This document shows positions 36,811 to 48,531 of a stretch of 64,000 nucleotides of DNA, piece by piece. Source of the DNA: Codonopsis lanceolata (Eukaryota; Streptophyta; Magnoliopsida; Asterales; Campanulaceae); contig CM028383.1 of NCBI GenBank assembly GCA_013146195.2, positions 16,329,642 to 16,393,641 on the forward strand, read 5' to 3'. Positions within the stretch are counted from its first letter, which is position 1; the number at the start of each line of letters is the position of its first letter. Made by a program: the position numbers and the translations under genes. A model generated the notes under the pieces. The model made no database searches. It was not told the origin of the DNA and saw nothing but the letters and a program-made list of their open reading frames with translations.

Positions 36811-37385
36811 TAGAAGAATGCCAATTTTAGCCTACTTCTTATGTGTTGGCAGAGCAACCTTTAGAGGTCAATGTTTGTCATATTACAACTTTTTTAGTAG
36901 ATATTGTGAATGTGATTAACTGCATTTTGGGGACTTTGGGATTATTTGAATATTGTTATTATGTCGTGGTTATGTATACATTTCTCAAATGTTCATGGAG
37001 TTGCATATATATTTTGTAGGGCCGATGATTGTAACCTAGTGTAGACACCTCAATTTCGTGCCCCTGGTATGTAACATTGACATGCGATATCAAGACCTAT
37101 TGAAACTTAACAAATGTCAAGTTACAGGGTTTTAAAAATACAAAAGACAAAGTAGGATGCGTAAACAGTGAAATGCAGGGGCCAAGTGTCAAAAGGAGGC
37201 TAAGTTTGAAGGCCAGGCGCCGCCACATTGCTAAGTGGGCGCGGCGCCCAGAACCTTAGGCTTCGGCGCCCAAGCCCCAAACAATGTTTACGATTTGAGA
37301 ATTAACACAAGCCTTTAAGCGCGCGGTACAAGCTGATGAAGCACAAAGAAGAAATTTTAAAGACAACGGTGTCCCTCCTCTCACA

Positions 37386-37393
37386 TATAAATA
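37386..37393 (+). promoter_or_regulatory. TATA box of the gypsy LTR
   Basis: TATAAATA before AGAGGTGCCCGGC; the same box occurs at 45666-45673 in the 3' LTR. Confidence 0.65.
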
Positions 37394-38269
37394 GAGGTGC
37401 CCGGCTTCACTTTCAGGGGCCGAGAATTCTTCTCACTAAAACGTTGTGCATTTATTTTACGCCGTGATGGAGAGCGATCGTGAGATAGTGAGTTCCCTCT
37501 CCTATAAAGCCTCGAAACTCTGTCAAATCTCCTCCAAACACAAAACCAACCGGTCAAAGTGAGACTTAGCTCCCCAGCTAGAATTCCACCCTATTCCCTT
37601 GGTCCAAAAATCCCAAATAGAGCAGTTGCTCTGCCCGAATCCAAAGGTCAAATCCGTCAGAAGCAAGCAGTTGCATGCTCTGCCCGATTTCCGTCAGAAG
37701 CAACCAAACAACAGTAAAAAAACAAGCAGTTGATTCGCCCGTGTGACGGTGTCCAGAAGCAACTTTCGGAAGTAGTTATTCTGCCCGAACCACATCAGCA
37801 CCAAAAAGACTCCTTCTCTCGGAAGGACAGAGCGAGCACACTCACGCTATTAAAGGTGAGCCTTTAAGGGTTTTTATTATAAAAATGTTATTTTCATCCG
37901 GCTCAATATAAAAAATATAAGCTGTTATGCTGCCCGGATCTATTTAGAAAATATCATTAAAAGGAACCATTATTATGGCCAAATATTTTTAAATGTATTT
38001 GTAATTACTGGAAGGAGATGGCTGCAAGTCTGTAAATAATGTAAATACAGATATATCTGTTTTATTTTTAATGCTTTATTTCATTTGCTAGATAAATATA
38101 ATAAAAAACATATTTTAGCCAAAAACTGTTTTGAGACCGAAAGAGCGAGTTGGGTGCCTAACACCTTCCCACCTCGTAACTTAGCCTCCAAACCCTTTTC
38201 ACAAACTCTGGTTTATTTTTGGTTTTTCTTTATTTCTCCTTAAAATAAAGATGACGACTCAGTTAAAAC

Positions 38270-38935
38270 ATTTTGGATCACAGTGAGGCCCGCAACATCT
38301 TTTCTTGCACTTTTTCGTTTTCCCCTAAACAAGGGAGAATGAGAATGAAAGGGTGATACATTTTCTGCATCTTGTTTTCCCTTAATTAAGGGAGGATGAG
38401 ATACGGGGAAACCCAAAGCACTAATAGCGATTCAAAATAAGCCTAAGGTCATGGTGAGACTCGCAATATCCTTTTTTTTTTTTGTTGCACTTTCCCGTTT
38501 TCCCCTAAACAAAGGATGATGAGAATGAAAAGGGTGATGCATTTTCTGTGCCTTGTCTTCCCCTAAACAAGGAAGGGTAGGATACGGAGAAACCCCAGGC
38601 ACTCATAATGATCTGAGGCAATTTTCGAAAAGTCCATAATGAGGAAGGACGCGTTCCCACGCGCCCTCGCAACATCCTTTTTTTGCATTTTTCCTTTTTC
38701 CACTAAATAAGGGACGATGAGAATGAAAAGGGTGATGCATTTTCTGTGCCTTGTCTTCCGCTAAACAAGGGAGGGTGAGATACGGAGAAATCTAAAGCTC
38801 TCATAATGGACCAAAAACTCACTTAGGTGACCGAAACATATTCAACGCGCAGTTGACAACATTCTTAATGCACTTTTAATTTCGTCTTCCCCTAAACAAC
38901 GGAGGATGAAATGGAAATATTGATGTCCCTTCCGC
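38270..38935 (+). repeat. ~180-bp tandem repeat within the LTR
   Basis: The block TTTTCCCCTAAACAAGGGA plus GATACGGAGAAACCC and GCACTCATAATG recurs with TTTCC(C/A)CTAAA positions near 38328, 38508 and 38692. The spacing is 180-184 bp and each unit holds two related CCCCTAAACAAGGG half-units. The array is repeated in the 3' LTR (46600-47250). Confidence 0.8.
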
Positions 38936-38999
38936 ATGTCGCGTTTCCCTAGAAAAGGGAGCGCGGGGCGCGGGAGATGACCTTCCGGGGCACTCACAG

Positions 39000-39017
39000 T
39001 GGCGACTCAACTGGGGA
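39000..39017 (+). other. Primer binding site of the gypsy element
   Basis: TGGCGACTCAACTGGGGA begins two bases after the 5' LTR end. The leading TGG is the complement of a tRNA CCA end; I cannot assign the tRNA with certainty. Confidence 0.65.
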
Positions 39018-40199
39018 AGTTGTTTTTATTTTAAAGAAAATAAAAATGGAAGGCTAGACTCGTTTTCACAAAAAAAGAAAAAAAAATCAGTTTCCTTAGT
39101 TTCTGGCTAAAATATGCTTGTTATATTTCTTTAGCATTTTAAATATTGCGTTCTTATATATCTGTGTATATATTTGTGGATATGATACTCCATTTTGCAG
39201 CAGTTTCGTTCCAATTTCCATTACATGTATATTTAAAAACAAAAAAAAGAAAGAAAAAAAGGAAAGTAAAATAGATTTTCGGGCAACATAACAAAAGGGC
39301 TGGGGCTTTATTTTATTATTGCTTCATTTCTGCTCTATATTGTTCAGTTTGTTTTATTTTTATCGCACAAAATATGTACATATTCTTTCATTCTGTCATT
39401 TTATTTTGAGGACTAGGACAAATATGTAATTAATAGGAATAGATATATTTCCGACTTTTCTTTCTATTTCTTGATCTGAATGGTTGCTTGCTCACGCTCA
39501 AAATAATAAAAAACCGAGAAAATCCACAAAGAACAGTAAGACATGTCATATCTGTTTTATTTACTGCTTTATATCTTAAAAAAAGAAAAAGAGATTTTAC
39601 AGCTTTCTAGATGTCGCACATATGTGCACGCACATAGAAATATTCTGAACTGCTACCCTACACCATGGTTAGCTTACCCCTTACATCAGCCAACGTTAAA
39701 TTGCATATAGAATCTCTGGACACTCATGGACCGATCGGTTTTTACATCTCTGAATCATTGGTCAGCCCCTGTTAAAAAAAATTATAAAGAAATGAAAGAA
39801 AAAAAGAAGAATATGTAAATTAAAAAAAAATACACAGAAGCTGACTGATTATTTTCTGATGTTCGATTTAGACCATTTTGAATGGTGGATCCCGAAAAGA
39901 GTATAAGCTCTCCGCCTGAGATCAGTCCAATCTTGGGGAGTCGAAAGCAGGTGGAATATGAAAATCCTATGCTTTGGAGAAAGAATCCATTGTTCCAGGA
40001 ATAGTCATGAGACTGTCAAAACAAAGCGGGTGCTTGTCCGGTCAATTATAGGGAAAATAAATAATAATAAAAAATACTAATAAAGGCACGCTGTACTCTA
40101 AGCCCAGGAAGCCTTCAGCCAACCCTTTCTGATACCTTCAAATCCCTTTTCCTTAGAAACCTGGCCCAAGTTTGGAAAGGAAAAGATAGCACCGGTCGT
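39018..40199 (+). other. Gypsy 5' leader between PBS and gag
   Basis: AT-rich and non-coding, with A-rich tracts such as AAAAAAGAAAGAAAAAAAGG (about 39240). Confidence 0.5.
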
Positions 40200-41954
40200 T
40201 TGATACGGGAAACATGCACAGATGTCAGATCGGAAAATATCAGAATCGATTCAGAAAATACAGATTTGGACAAAATGGCCGCCGAAAATGAGCAGTTCGC
40301 ATTGGGTACTGATACAGGGGCTCCCGGGTTCGCTCCTACTCCGGCTATGCAGCAATGGTTAGATCAAAAGCTGGATGCATAGAATGATCGTATAATAAGC
40401 CAAATGACAAAACTCGTGCAAGGTCCAAAACCCAGTGGTGAAGGAACCTCTTTCCCTGCAGCCCATCAAGAAGCATCTACTCCTCATGCTCCTCTAAACC
40501 CAAATCCTCAGCCAAATACTAACCTTCCACCAATCGCCAGCGCCCCAATCACCAATTTCTCACCAAATACCTATTATTACCAAAGTTTCAATCCTTTCTT
40601 GCCAAACTCACCATGTCCTCTCCCAAATACCAATATACCCCAGAATCCAAATAACCTTCCATTTCTCATTGCCAATCCACTCCAAAATAGCCCACATATA
40701 GAGCCCAGAAGCCATATCCAGCCAGAACAAGTAGCAACTTATTTACCCTTCAATAATCCTGGTCATCAGACAGAAGCCACCAAAACCCCACCTTTCCAGA
40801 ACCCTTACCAAATGTCTCCTCAAAATCCTTACCAAATGCCACAGCCAAAAATAAACCCAGCTTTCCCCAATCCTTCCAACATATACCAAAACCAAGCACC
40901 TCCTCCCACAAAATTGGAGGCAGATATGGACAACCTAAAAAGTATGATGCATAAGGTCTTGAACAAAGGAAAATATTCTACTCGGGCATTAACGCTAAAA
41001 CCTTCAGCCATACTACCCTCAAGTTTCAAAATGTCCGACATAGAAAAATTCGATGGGACTGGATGCCCTTTCTCCCACCTAAAATCTTATTCTACTGGCA
41101 TGCAATCAAGAGGGGCTAGTTTCGAAGCCATGGCCTCCAATTTTCACCTTACTTTGATAAGGGCTGCTAAGCAATGGTTAATGCTAGCAGATGATAGGAC
41201 CATGTGCACTTGGGACCAAATAGTAGAGAAATTTCTAGAAAGGTACAAAGACAATACTACCCCTGAAAATAAAAGGGAACTTGAGGCATGCACCCAAAAA
41301 GAAAATGAAACATTTGCAGAATTTATAGCCAGATGGAAGAGAAAAGTAGCCCAGACTTTGGACAGACCTGATCCATCTGAATCAGCTCGGTTGTTTATAA
41401 AAAACCTTCAGCCAATTTATCTTGAACGCCTGAGGTATCTTCCCTACGGTGATTTCAATACCATTGTTGAAATAGGAAATCGTATTGATGAAGAAATACA
41501 TATAGGGTCCCTAGAAATTTATACACCTCCAAGTTCATTTTGCTATTCTGAATCAGAAAAAAAATCTACAGAAGAAGTCAACGTCGTAGAAAGATTTCCA
41601 ACTAGTAAATACGGTATTGTGCCATGGTCATATGAGACTGGTGAGTCTACCAATTCTGTTGAAGGAAGCAATAGTACTAACAAAAAATTCATAGGACCTT
41701 ACAGAGGGAACAACCGGCATTACGACGAATTATATGCCCCAATGTCCCTAATATTACAAGGCTTAATGACACAAGGGGTCCTGAAACCAATGGAAAATTA
41801 TAAACCTCCAAAACGACTACCAAACACATGGGATCACTCTCAGTATTGCGAGTACCATCGTAGCAGTGGCCACCTCACTGATAAGTGTTGTATGCTCAAA
41901 AGTTCCATCCAAGATCTTATTGATGGCCAGGTCATTGAGAAGCCACGTCCCTAA
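40200..41954 (+). pseudogene. Ty3-gypsy gag-like gene with one in-frame stop
   Basis: One frame from 40200 to 41954 (about 584 codons), broken only by TAG at 40380-40382. Positions 40404-40920 encode a Pro/Asn/Gln-rich N-terminal region with tandem NPYQMSPQ/NPYQMPQ motifs. A retrotransposon-gag core follows at about 41040-41510 (AAKQWLMLADDRTMCTW, VEKFLERYKDN, ETFAEFIARWKRK, SARLFIKNL). Near the C-terminus, CEYHRSSGHLTDKCCMLK is the Cys-x2-His knuckle variant of Tat gags. It would bind element RNA in virus-like particles. A single stop in an otherwise open gene suggests recent loss or possible readthrough of TAG. No pol continues after 41954. Confidence 0.88.
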
Positions 41955-44080
41955 ATCAACATAATCAAATCAGCCAACCAGGACTAGTTTAAGAAAAATA
42001 ATGCTACTCTACCCTATATGATCACCCTTCCATCTGCAGAAAAGAAAGTTTTATGCCAAAGGTAGCATGCTGAATAGTGGTTGAGCATCGACTAAAAAGG
42101 AACTTGGATAGGACGGAATGTCAGTACAAGAAGTTGTTAGCCACTCAGGGAAGGACAAGGAAAGACTTTGGGACTCATTGAACCCTGAAATACCCTTTTG
42201 TATACACTTCTTCAAACCCTTTTTCCTTAAACCTCCTTTTGCTAAATAAATCTTCACGAGGAAACTTTTTTCAAACCAGTGTCAGTTTTCATAGATTCTC
42301 CATGCATATCTTCTCATTTCAATTCAGATCACCTATTTTTGAGTATCCCTGGACAGGTTTTCTTCTAAGGATGATAAATTGACTCCCTTAAAAACACATA
42401 AATCTACACGAGTTGATAATGATTCATCCAAAAGATATGGACCCGCAAACTATTCAAAACGCATGAAATTCAAAGCAAGCAAGTCGTCTTGACCGGAATC
42501 ACCTTTGACCCATTGCGGCCGAGCTGTTAGTAGCATACTGGGCTTTCTACCATACACCTTGAAACCTTTTTTTAGTCCACCTTATGCCCTACTGAAACTA
42601 AGACCTTCCAAATATCCCCAGCCAAGCAACTACCCGCATGATTTAGCTTTCCAAAAACTGGGGCTGTATCGCCTTTTTATCCACCAAAAATGATTATCCC
42701 TTTGTCCCCAAAAAGAGAGATGATATTCCCCAACTTCTATGATGATGCTCCAAAAAAAAAAAAGAATCTCTCTGGAGCAAGTCCATCATTTGTCCATCTC
42801 CTTCTTACCCAAACTAGTTTGAAGCTTCTCGGGAAAAATCAACACATACACTTTTTAAATATGGATTGAAGGAAAAAGAAAAAACCCACCATATCCAAAA
42901 GCCCAAGCTATACCCAAAGTCAAAGCCAAAAGGCCTACCATATTCAAGACCAAAAGCCAATTATCCATCCAGAACCCACAGCCTGAAAAGCCAACCAACG
43001 ATCAAATTATTGATCACTTTTCCGTGAAGAGATCTTCTAACCTCAAAACCAATCCATCTCCAAAAGTTTAAACAGAATACCTTGAACCAGTCGCGATCAA
43101 TAGCTCTGCTTCAATCGGTTATAACGTGATCTGAGTCAAAGATAGAACTCCTTGTTAAAACACATGAAAACGTCAAAAGATAATTACCAAGTAGGGTCCA
43201 TAAGCCCACCAAACCTGGTGATACTCAGCAACAAGGTGAATTCTGAATACTGACTCTCTTTCTTGTTCAGTAGAATCTTCCTCATATCTCGTGCCTCTGA
43301 TTTTCTCTTCAAAAAAAAAAAAGAAGAAAAGAAAAGAAAAAAGAGAGAAAAGTCCACCTAGGGGCTTTCCCTCCATCCACTTCTATTCCATTTTGGAAAA
43401 AATATTGATTGAGTCACCCTGGGGCTTTTCCCACCGAACTCACGAGTCTTGTTTATAAAGTCTCCTATCCCATATTCCCTGGATCATAGAGGCATTTTGG
43501 AAACACATATCAATCGAGAAAATTCTGCCTCAGCCTTACTAAGCATGGACTTCTTAGGGAAGGGTCCTTCATGATTTCTGCGAACCAATTGGATTTATTT
43601 CGAATACACTTTGTCCCTACCTTCCTGTTGATGCCAGACTAGTTGTTTACCGATCCGTTCAGAATACCAAAGTTTGGGAACCTCACTTACAAGGTTGGAC
43701 TCTTTGTTTCGCCTTGGCATCACGCCAGTTTCCCTAAATCCTATCAGATCTTGCTGTTTGACCGCCGTGTTATCTCCTCATATGGGCCCGGTTTTTGAAA
43801 CCCCTCCTTAATTTCTTTGCCAAAACCATGATATCTTGTTACCAAGTCTAAAGAAAAAAATGGGGACCTCCATTAAGAAACCCCACCAGGTGCCAGAAAC
43901 CAAAACATATACATCATACCTCATTTATTTGTGACCGAAGCTTTGAGTAAACCACAATAAAGCAACAACCTCAACCTTCTCACCTACCAGCCAAAGAGTA
44001 CGGTGTGTTCATAAAAAATGAATTAATTTTCGCTTAATTTGCAAAGAGTATTGTAGTCTAAATCAATGTTTTTCTCAAAA
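41955..44080 (+). other. Long non-coding internal region of the gypsy element
   Basis: No conserved pol motif in any frame I could follow. The sequence is moderately C/A-rich with a short GAAAAGAAAAGAAAAAAGAG tract (about 43325). It may be a decayed pol or unrelated filler. Confidence 0.5.
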
Positions 44081-44081
44081 C

Positions 44082-44940
44082 AATGCAAAGGATATTGCAT
44101 CAGATCCCTGCATTTACCTTTTATGCCTGCATATCACATGAAATTTTGCATCTAGTCTTTGTGATAAATCTCGTGGGGATGCAATGGATATTGCATTTGA
44201 TCTTTTGTCAGCCTGTAATGATTGCAATGGATATTGCACCAGTTTTTTTGCATGCACTTTCTCTGTTAGTGATGCAATGGATATTGCGTCGAATATTAGC
44301 TTGAGTTTCTCTCATAGTGATGCAATGCATTTTGCATCGGGTCTCGCATCAAGTTTGTAAAGATGCAATGAATATTACATTCGTCTTTCTGATACTGCGA
44401 TAGATATCGCATCTAGTGTTGCGATGGAATGAATATTGCATCCGTCTTTCTAATAATGCTATGGATATCGCATCTAGCGTTAAGATGCAATGAATATTGC
44501 ATCCTTCTTTCTGATACTGCGATGGATATCACATCTAGCACTGAGATACAATGATTATTGCATCCGTCTTTCTGATACTGCGATGGATATCGCATCTAGC
44601 GTTGCGATGCAATGAATATTGCATCCGTCCTTCTGATACTGCGATGGATATCGCATCTAGCGTTACGATGCAATGAATGTTGCATCCGTCATTCTGATAA
44701 TGCAATGGATATCACATCTAGCGTTGCGATGCAATGAATATTGCATCCGCCTTTCTGATAATGCGATGGATATCGCATCTAGCATTGCGATGCAATGAAT
44801 ATTACATCTGGGTTTTTGGTAATACAATGAATATTGCATTGACTCGCGGTGATGCAATGAATATTGCATCTGGGTTTGTGGTGGTGCAATGAATATTGCA
44901 ACTGGGTTTGTTGTAATGCAATGAATATTGCATTTTGATG
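44082..44940 (+). repeat. Hairpin-bearing tandem array, 61-bp units plus looser copies
   Basis: TCTGATA(C/A)TG recurs at 44388, 44449 (variant), 44510, 44571, 44632, 44693 and 44754, exactly 61 bp apart. Each unit holds two inverted repeats: GATGCAAT-GAAT-ATTGCATC (8-bp arms) and GCGAT-GGAT-ATCGC. Looser copies of the first hairpin with variable spacing extend the block to 44082 and 44940. It is direct repeat without unique spacers, placed between gag and the PPT of the gypsy element. Confidence 0.9.
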
Positions 44941-45304
44941 TGCGTTATTTTCACTATGTTGTAATGCATATTACAACTATCTTTCCGCTTAGCTATTGTT
45001 TGTTTGCATGGGGCCGAACTATGTTTGGTCTGATTCCTTTATTAAGGGATACGTAGGCAGCCTACTTCGGTAGGTCCGACTATTAGAGCACTTAATTTGC
45101 ATATCTGCTTAAAAACTACGATAACCTGCTATAATCGACTATGTCTAGAATATGTGAGATTTGGTATGCATTATAAACTGTTGCATTATAACTGCTACCT
45201 GTTGCATTACTCCCCATTTTAATTTCCATGAAATTAGGGAGTCTATTTCTTATCAACGATGCTCATTTACTCGGTAAGCTGCGGGTTACCCGTAAACTCC
45301 ATCG

Positions 45305-45315
45305 TTGAGGGGCTC
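45305..45315 (+). other. Polypurine tract of the gypsy element
   Basis: TTGAGGGGCTC directly before the 3' LTR start. Confidence 0.65.
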
Positions 45316-47316
45316 TATAGACACCCAAATTTCGTACCGCTGGTATGTAACATTGACATGTGAGAGCAAGACTTGTTGAAACTTAACAAATGTCAAGTTA
45401 TATAGGGTTTTAAAAATGCAAAAGACAAAGCAGGATGCGTAAAACAGTGAAATGCAGGGGCTAGAGTGTCAAAAGGAGGCTAAGTTTGAAGGCCAGGCAC
45501 TGCCACATTGCTAAGTGGGCGCGGCGCCCAAAACCTTAGGGTTCGGCGCCCAAGCCCCAAACAGTGTTTACGATTTGAGAATTAGCACAAGCCTTCAAGC
45601 GTGCGGTACAAGCTGATGAAACACAAAGAAGAAATTTTAAAGACAGCGGTTTCCCTCCTCTCACATATAAATAGAGGTGCCCGGCTTCACTTTCAGGGGC
45701 CGAGAATTCTTCTCACTAAAATGTTGTGCGTTTATTTTATGCCGTAATAGAGAACGATCGTGAGATAGTGAGTTGCCCCTCCTATAAAGCCTCGAAGCTC
45801 TGCCAAATCTCCTCAAAACACAAAACCAATCGGTCAAAGTGAGCCTTAGCCCCCCAGCTAGGATTCCACCCTATTCCTCCAGTCCAAAAATCCCAAAAAG
45901 AGCAGTTGCTCTTCCCGAATCCAAAGGCCAAATCCGCCAGAAGCAAGCAGTTGCTCTGTCCGATTTCCGCCAGCAGCAAGCAAACAACAACAAAAAAGCA
46001 AGTAGTTGCTCCGCCCGTGTGACGGTGCCCATAAGCAACTTTCGGAAGCAGTTATTCTGCCCGAACTACAGCAGCAGCAAAAAGACTTCCTCTCCCGGAA
46101 GGACAGAGCGAGCACACCCACGCTCTTAAAGGTGAGCCTTTAAGGGTTTTTATTATAAGAATGCTATTTTCATCCAGCCCAATGTAAAAAATATAAGCTT
46201 TTATGCTGCCCGGATCTATTTAGAAAATAACATTAAAGAGAACCATTATTATAGCCAAATATTTTTAAATGTATTTGTAATTACTGGAAAGAGACGGTTG
46301 CAAGTCTGTAAATAATGTAAATACAGATATATCTGTTTTCTTTTTAATGCTTTATTTCATTTGTTAGATAAATATAACAAAAAACATATTTTAGCCAAAA
46401 ACTGTTTTGAGACCGAAAGGGCGAGTTGGGTGCCTAACACCTTCCCACCTCGTAAGTTAGCCTCCGAACCCTTTTCACAAACTCTGGTTTATTTTTGGTT
46501 TTTCTTCATTTCTCCTTAAAATAAATATGGTGACTCTGTTAAAACATTTTGGATCACAGTGAGGCCCGCAACATCCTTTCTTGCACTTTTATTTTTTCCC
46601 CTAAACAAGGGAGAATAAGAATGAAAGGATGATGCATTTCCTGCATCTTGTTTTCCCCTAAACAAGGGAGGATGAGATACGGGGAAACCCAAAGCACTAA
46701 TAATATAAATTTAATTTTTTTATGCATTTTATCAAACACTTATCTATATTTGATCCAAAATAAGCCTAAAGTCATGGTGAGGCTCGCAACATCCTTTTTT
46801 TGCACTTTCTCGTTTTCCCCTAAACAAGGGACGATGACAATGAAAAGGGTGATACATTTTCTGTACCTTGTCTTTCCCTAAACAAGGGAGGGTGAGATAC
46901 GGAGAAACCCCAGGCACTCATAATGATCTGAGGCAATTTTCGAAAAGTCCATAGTGAGGCAGGACGTGTTCCCACGCGCCCTCGCAACATCCTTTTTTTG
47001 CACTTTTCCGTTTTCCCCTAAACAAGGGACGATGAGAATGAAATGGGTGATGCATTTTCTGTGCATTGTCTTCCCCTAAATAAGGGAGGGTAAGATACGG
47101 AGAAATCCAAAGCTCTCATAATGGACCAAAAGCTCACGCAGTGACCGACTTTTAATTTCGTCTTCCCTAAACAACGGAGGATATTCAACGCGTTGTTGAT
47201 AACATTCGCACGCAAATTTCGTCTTCCCCTAAACAACGGAGGATGAAATCAAAAGAGTGATGTCCTTTCTGCATGTCGCTCCCAGAGAAACGAGATGACC
47301 TTCCGGGGCACCCACA
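45316..47316 (+). repeat. Gypsy 3' LTR
   Basis: Starts TATAGACACC (first TG mutated to TA) and ends GGGGCACCCACA. It is homologous to 37040-38998 throughout, with the TATA box and tandem repeat kept and a small AT insertion near 46705-46755. Confidence 0.92.
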
Positions 47317-47321
47317 CCTAG

Positions 47322-47838
47322 CTATGTTTTCAGAGATACCTTCATGTGCTATGCTTTACATAACGGAGGCATATCTATGACGTTCTAACTTCTGAGTAAT
47401 TTAATGCTTGATTAAGGTGTTGTGAAATTTTTGAAGGAGATAAGGAAGAAGCCATAAGTGATGATGGTGAACTGGAAAATGCTATCCTTACCATTAATCC
47501 TACAATATTCCTTATAACTAAGCCTTGAATTGAGGAAAGTTGTTTTGGACAAAGACAACTTTACTTTTCTTCAAAGCTTAGTTGTAAGGAAAGTTGTAAA
47601 ATTAGTTGTAAGACTAGCAATGTTGGGGTGAAAATATGTCCATGGCTTACAATCCGGTATTCCAAATCGGTAATTTTGATTGTTTTTAGTTGCGTAAATA
47701 GTAACTAAGGTTGGGTTAATGAGTAATATAAAATAGTCCTTCTAATGTCAGGTCAATCGTTACATCATTTGGTACCAAAATTTAAATACTAATAGTGTGG
47801 CCGTAGCATGCATTACTCTAACCTTAAAGTACAATTTT
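47322..47838. other. Flank of the gypsy insertion, possible decayed gene
   Basis: A short open stretch at about 47420-47530 (CEIFEGDKEEAISDDG...) has ordinary protein-like composition but no recognised family or clear splice partners. The rest is non-coding. Confidence 0.25.
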
Positions 47839-48531
47839 GGGGAAAACTTGGGCGGATCCACTTTGTAAAGTTTTTAATCGCTAAAGTACCTTTTTTTTAA
47901 ACTAAAAAAAATATTTTTTGACGCAAAAAAACTGTGATACCCTTAATGAGAAAGATGCGTGCTACGATTAACGGATTTTCGTATCGTGGTTCACAGATTT
48001 TTGTGTTGCGCGTGTGTTCAATTATTTATTCTATTAAATAACGATTTACCGCGATACAAAAATATATTTTTCACGATTCAAAATTTATAATAAGTGAAAT
48101 TAAAAATTCATATAAAATAGTTGCACCACGTTACAAAAATATATTCACCGCGATATAAAAAGGTTTAAAAAGTCATATAAAATATATTTGCACCGCGACA
48201 TAAAAATAATATAATAAGGGAAATGAAAATTTTATATAAAATAATTGCACTACCATACAAAAAGGTTTAAAAATTCATATAAACTAGTTGCATCGCGATT
48301 AAAAAAATATTCACCGCGATACAAAAAGGTTTAAAAATTCATATAAAATATATTTGCACTGTGATATATAAAACTATGCACCGCGATTCACTCGGCTAGT
48401 CATCCGTTACACGTTCATTAAGGATAACGTAGTCATTTTGCTCCAAAAAGTGACTTATATAAGTTTTGCGCCGCGATATATAAAACTATGCACTGCGATT
48501 CACTCGGCTAGTCATCTGTTACGCATTTAAT
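47839..48531 (+). mobile_element. Cluster family A member 1, right end lost
   Basis: Starts GGGGAAAACTTGGGCGGATCC, with AAAGTTTTTAATCGCTAAAGTACC next, the same end as 52275. The interior is built of CACCGCGATACAAAAA-type words. It ends where family B starts, so its second end seems to have been cut off by that neighbour. Confidence 0.65.

Larger units (their letters stand above)
37040..38998 (+). repeat. Gypsy 5' LTR
   Basis: TGTAGACACC ... CACTCACA. It contains a GC-rich GGCGCGGCGCCC hairpin-like stretch near 37245, a TATAAATA box, and a ~180-bp tandem repeat in its 3' half. It matches the 3' LTR at roughly 90% by eye over the first 120 bases. Confidence 0.92.
37040..47316 (+). mobile_element. 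Ty3-gypsy (Tat-like) derivative with gag but no pol
   Basis: Two LTRs (1959 and 2001 bp) enclose PBS, gag-like gene, long non-coding region, hairpin array and PPT. An exact 5-bp TSD CCTAG lies at 37035-37039 and 47317-47321. The gag style (zinc-knuckle variant CEYHRSSGHLTDKC) and the GATACGTAGGCAGCC word before the PPT are familiar from Tat-lineage elements. No protease, RT, RNase H or integrase motif is readable between 41955 and 45304, so it is either a deletion derivative or a non-autonomous family that moved with help. Confidence 0.9.

Noticed and set aside
44388..44814. CRISPR-like regular repeat
   Set aside because: Units are contiguous direct repeats without unique spacers, in a plant retroelement with no cas genes.
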